A DNA stretch of 64,000 nucleotides from Hydractinia symbiolongicarpus (taxonomy: Eukaryota > Cnidaria > Hydrozoa > Anthoathecata > Hydractiniidae), in the NCBI RefSeq assembly GCF_029227915.1, contig NC_079878.1:28175501-28239500 (forward strand). The letters are read 5' to 3'. Shown in pieces: positions 62,692-64,000 of the stretch. The stretch's first letter is position 1. Each line of letters starts with the position of its first letter. The position numbers were made by a program, and so were the translations under genes. The notes under the pieces are model-generated. The model was not told the DNA's origin, searched no databases, and saw only the letters and a list, made by a program, of their open reading frames with translations.

Positions 62692-63978
62692 TTAGCGATA
62701 TTTTTCTCACATTACTAGGTTGCATCGCTTTTAACAGTGAAACGATTGACTGTGTGACTAAATTAAACTGATTTTGGACTGTGGCCTTATAATTGTTTTA
62801 AGTGAGACAATTGGACTCCAAGAAGTAACATTCTTCTTAATTTCACATGATTGCCGAAACTCAGCGATTACACTGGGCGCTGTGGTTGCGCTTCATTTAA
62901 AAATTAAGATAAAAAAGTCATTTTTGACTGTGGGACCAATCCTAGCCGTTAACGCGCGCTGAAGAAATAGCGACAGCTTTAAAAACTACATTTCACTGAC
63001 TTTCTAACGGTGTCAGTCCGTTTGAGTTAAAGCGGTTAGGTCACATATTCGTACCAACATGTATTTAGCGATATTTTTCTGATATTACCAGGCTGCATCG
63101 ATTTTAACAGTAAAACGATTGACTGTGGGACTTTATTGAACTGATTTTTGTCTTCGATATTATAAATGTGATAAATGAGACAATTGGACTGCAAGAAATA
63201 ACACTCTTCTTAATTTGACATGATTGCTGGAATTTACCGATTACACTGGGCGCTGTGGTAGCGCTACATTTAAGCGTTTAGATAAATAAGTCATTTTGTA
63301 CTGTGGGACCAATCCTAGCCGTTATCGCACGCTGAACAAATAGAGACAGTTTCAAATACTACATTTCACTGACTTTCTAACGGTGTCAATCCGTTTGAGT
63401 TACAACGGTTGCGTCACACATTCGAATCAACATGTATTTAGTGACTTTTCTCCGATATTACTAAGTTGTATCGCTTTTAACAGTGAAACGATTGACTGTG
63501 GGACTCAATTTAATTGATTTTAAACTGTGACTTTATAAATGTTATAAGTGAGGCAATTGGACTCCAAGAAATAACAATCTTCCTAATTTGACATGATTGC
63601 TTGAACTCAGCATTTTCACTGGGCGTTGTGGCGGCGCTTTATTTAAAAATTTAGATAAAAAAGCCATTTTTGCACGGTGGGACATATCGTAGCCGTTATC
63701 GCGCGCTGAAGAAATAGAGACAGTTTCAAAAACTCCATTTTAATTGCCTCTCTAGCGGTATCAGTCTGTTTCAATTACAACGGTTCCGTCACATATTCGT
63801 ACCATGATGTACTTAACGATATTTTTCCGATATTACCAGGTTGCATCGCTTTTAACAGGATAACGGTTGACTGTGGGACTTAATTGAAAAGATTATTGTC
63901 TCTGATCTTATCAATGTGATAAATGAGACAATTGGACTCCAAGAAAAAACATTCTTCTTAACTCGACATGATTGCTGG
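62692..63978 (+). repeat. Duplicated block at 7-monomer offset, copy 2
   Basis: Partner of 60079-61365. It runs almost to the window end; the final bases ('gcgattgcactggatc') already differ from copy 1 ('gcgcttgcacttgtcg'). Confidence 0.8.
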
Positions 63979-64000
63979 AACTCAGCGATTGCACTGGATC

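Larger units (their letters stand above)
25270..64000 (+). repeat. Satellite array, segment 4 (longest uninterrupted block)
   Basis: About 38.7 kb, roughly 104 monomers of about 372 bp, all in the same orientation, with no transposon. Subtypes alternate in recognisable strings. One subtype has 'tttagggttatttttctg' with 'cttttaaaaatgaaacggct'. The next has 'cattttaaaattaagata' and 'tgtcagaccgttttagttac'. Others have 'ttaaccggaaaacggttgac', 'tttaaacgtttagataaata' or, after 50 kb, 'gacgtgattgccgg' and 'gcgttggggtagct'. The 'tgtcagaccgttttag' type recurs at about 31060, 34040, 37015, 38870, 40730, 42590, 45565, 48145 and 50000, with gaps close to 5, 7 or 8 monomers, so higher-order units vary in length. 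Short open frames on both strands recur with this spacing and are by-products of it. Confidence 0.96.

Noticed and set aside
1-64000. CRISPR array, because of regular repeats
   Set aside because: The repeat unit is about 370 bp with no short repeat/unique spacer structure, and the setting is eukaryotic.
1-64000. tRNA-, rRNA- or snRNA-like genes within the satellite
   Set aside because: No cloverleaf, no clear A/B box pair at correct spacing and no rRNA-like conserved core were recognised on reading either strand.

Overview
This window is eukaryotic, AT-rich, repeat-only DNA. I see no host gene, rRNA, tRNA or CRISPR array. It is almost entirely one head-to-tail satellite array with a monomer of about 369-373 bp. 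I estimate roughly 145 monomers, all in the same orientation. Long homogeneous arrays like this are typical of centromeric, pericentromeric or other heterochromatic blocks in animals. The only protein-coding DNA is a non-LTR retrotransposon of CR1/L2-like organisation, whose style of ORF1 and reverse transcriptase points to an invertebrate. The species cannot be named from the sequence.

Layout. (1) 1-4317 is satellite, with a block of about four monomers that recurs at 3340 and in part at 5293. (2) 4318-4779 is a short non-autonomous insertion with perfect 61-bp inverted repeats, flanked by a 9-bp direct repeat. (3) 4780-9779 is satellite. (4) 9780-14520 is retrotransposon copy A: short 5' leader with tandem 20-mers, ORF1 with an SGNH-esterase-like domain, ORF2 with endonuclease and reverse transcriptase, AT-rich 3' UTR and A-rich tail. 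(5) 14521-20528 is satellite. (6) 20529-25269 is retrotransposon copy B, collinear with A at an offset of 10749 bp. (7) 25270-64000 is uninterrupted satellite made of a shuffled mosaic of monomer subtypes, with several recent duplications of 1, 3, 5, 7, 11 or 18 monomers.

The two retrotransposons are not independent insertions. They lie in a head-to-tail duplication of about 10.8 kb (about 6325-17078 and 17079-27941) that also carries the flanking satellite. Both copies share the same two ORF2 lesions (a one-base loss and an in-frame TGA), so the element was already defective before the duplication. The copies differ at the ORF1/ORF2 junction. Copy B has a T TTT TTA heptamer two codons before the ORF1 stop, in the right phase for -1 frameshifting into an ORF2 frame that has no upstream initiator Met. 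In copy A this junction is mutated and the -1 frame meets TGA at once.

The window mainly records satellite evolution: unequal exchange in monomer register, conversion-like patches, half-monomer deletions, a possibly dimeric ancestral monomer, and several short dyad symmetries that recur in the monomers. Short open frames that recur through the array on both strands follow the monomer period and are not regarded as genes.
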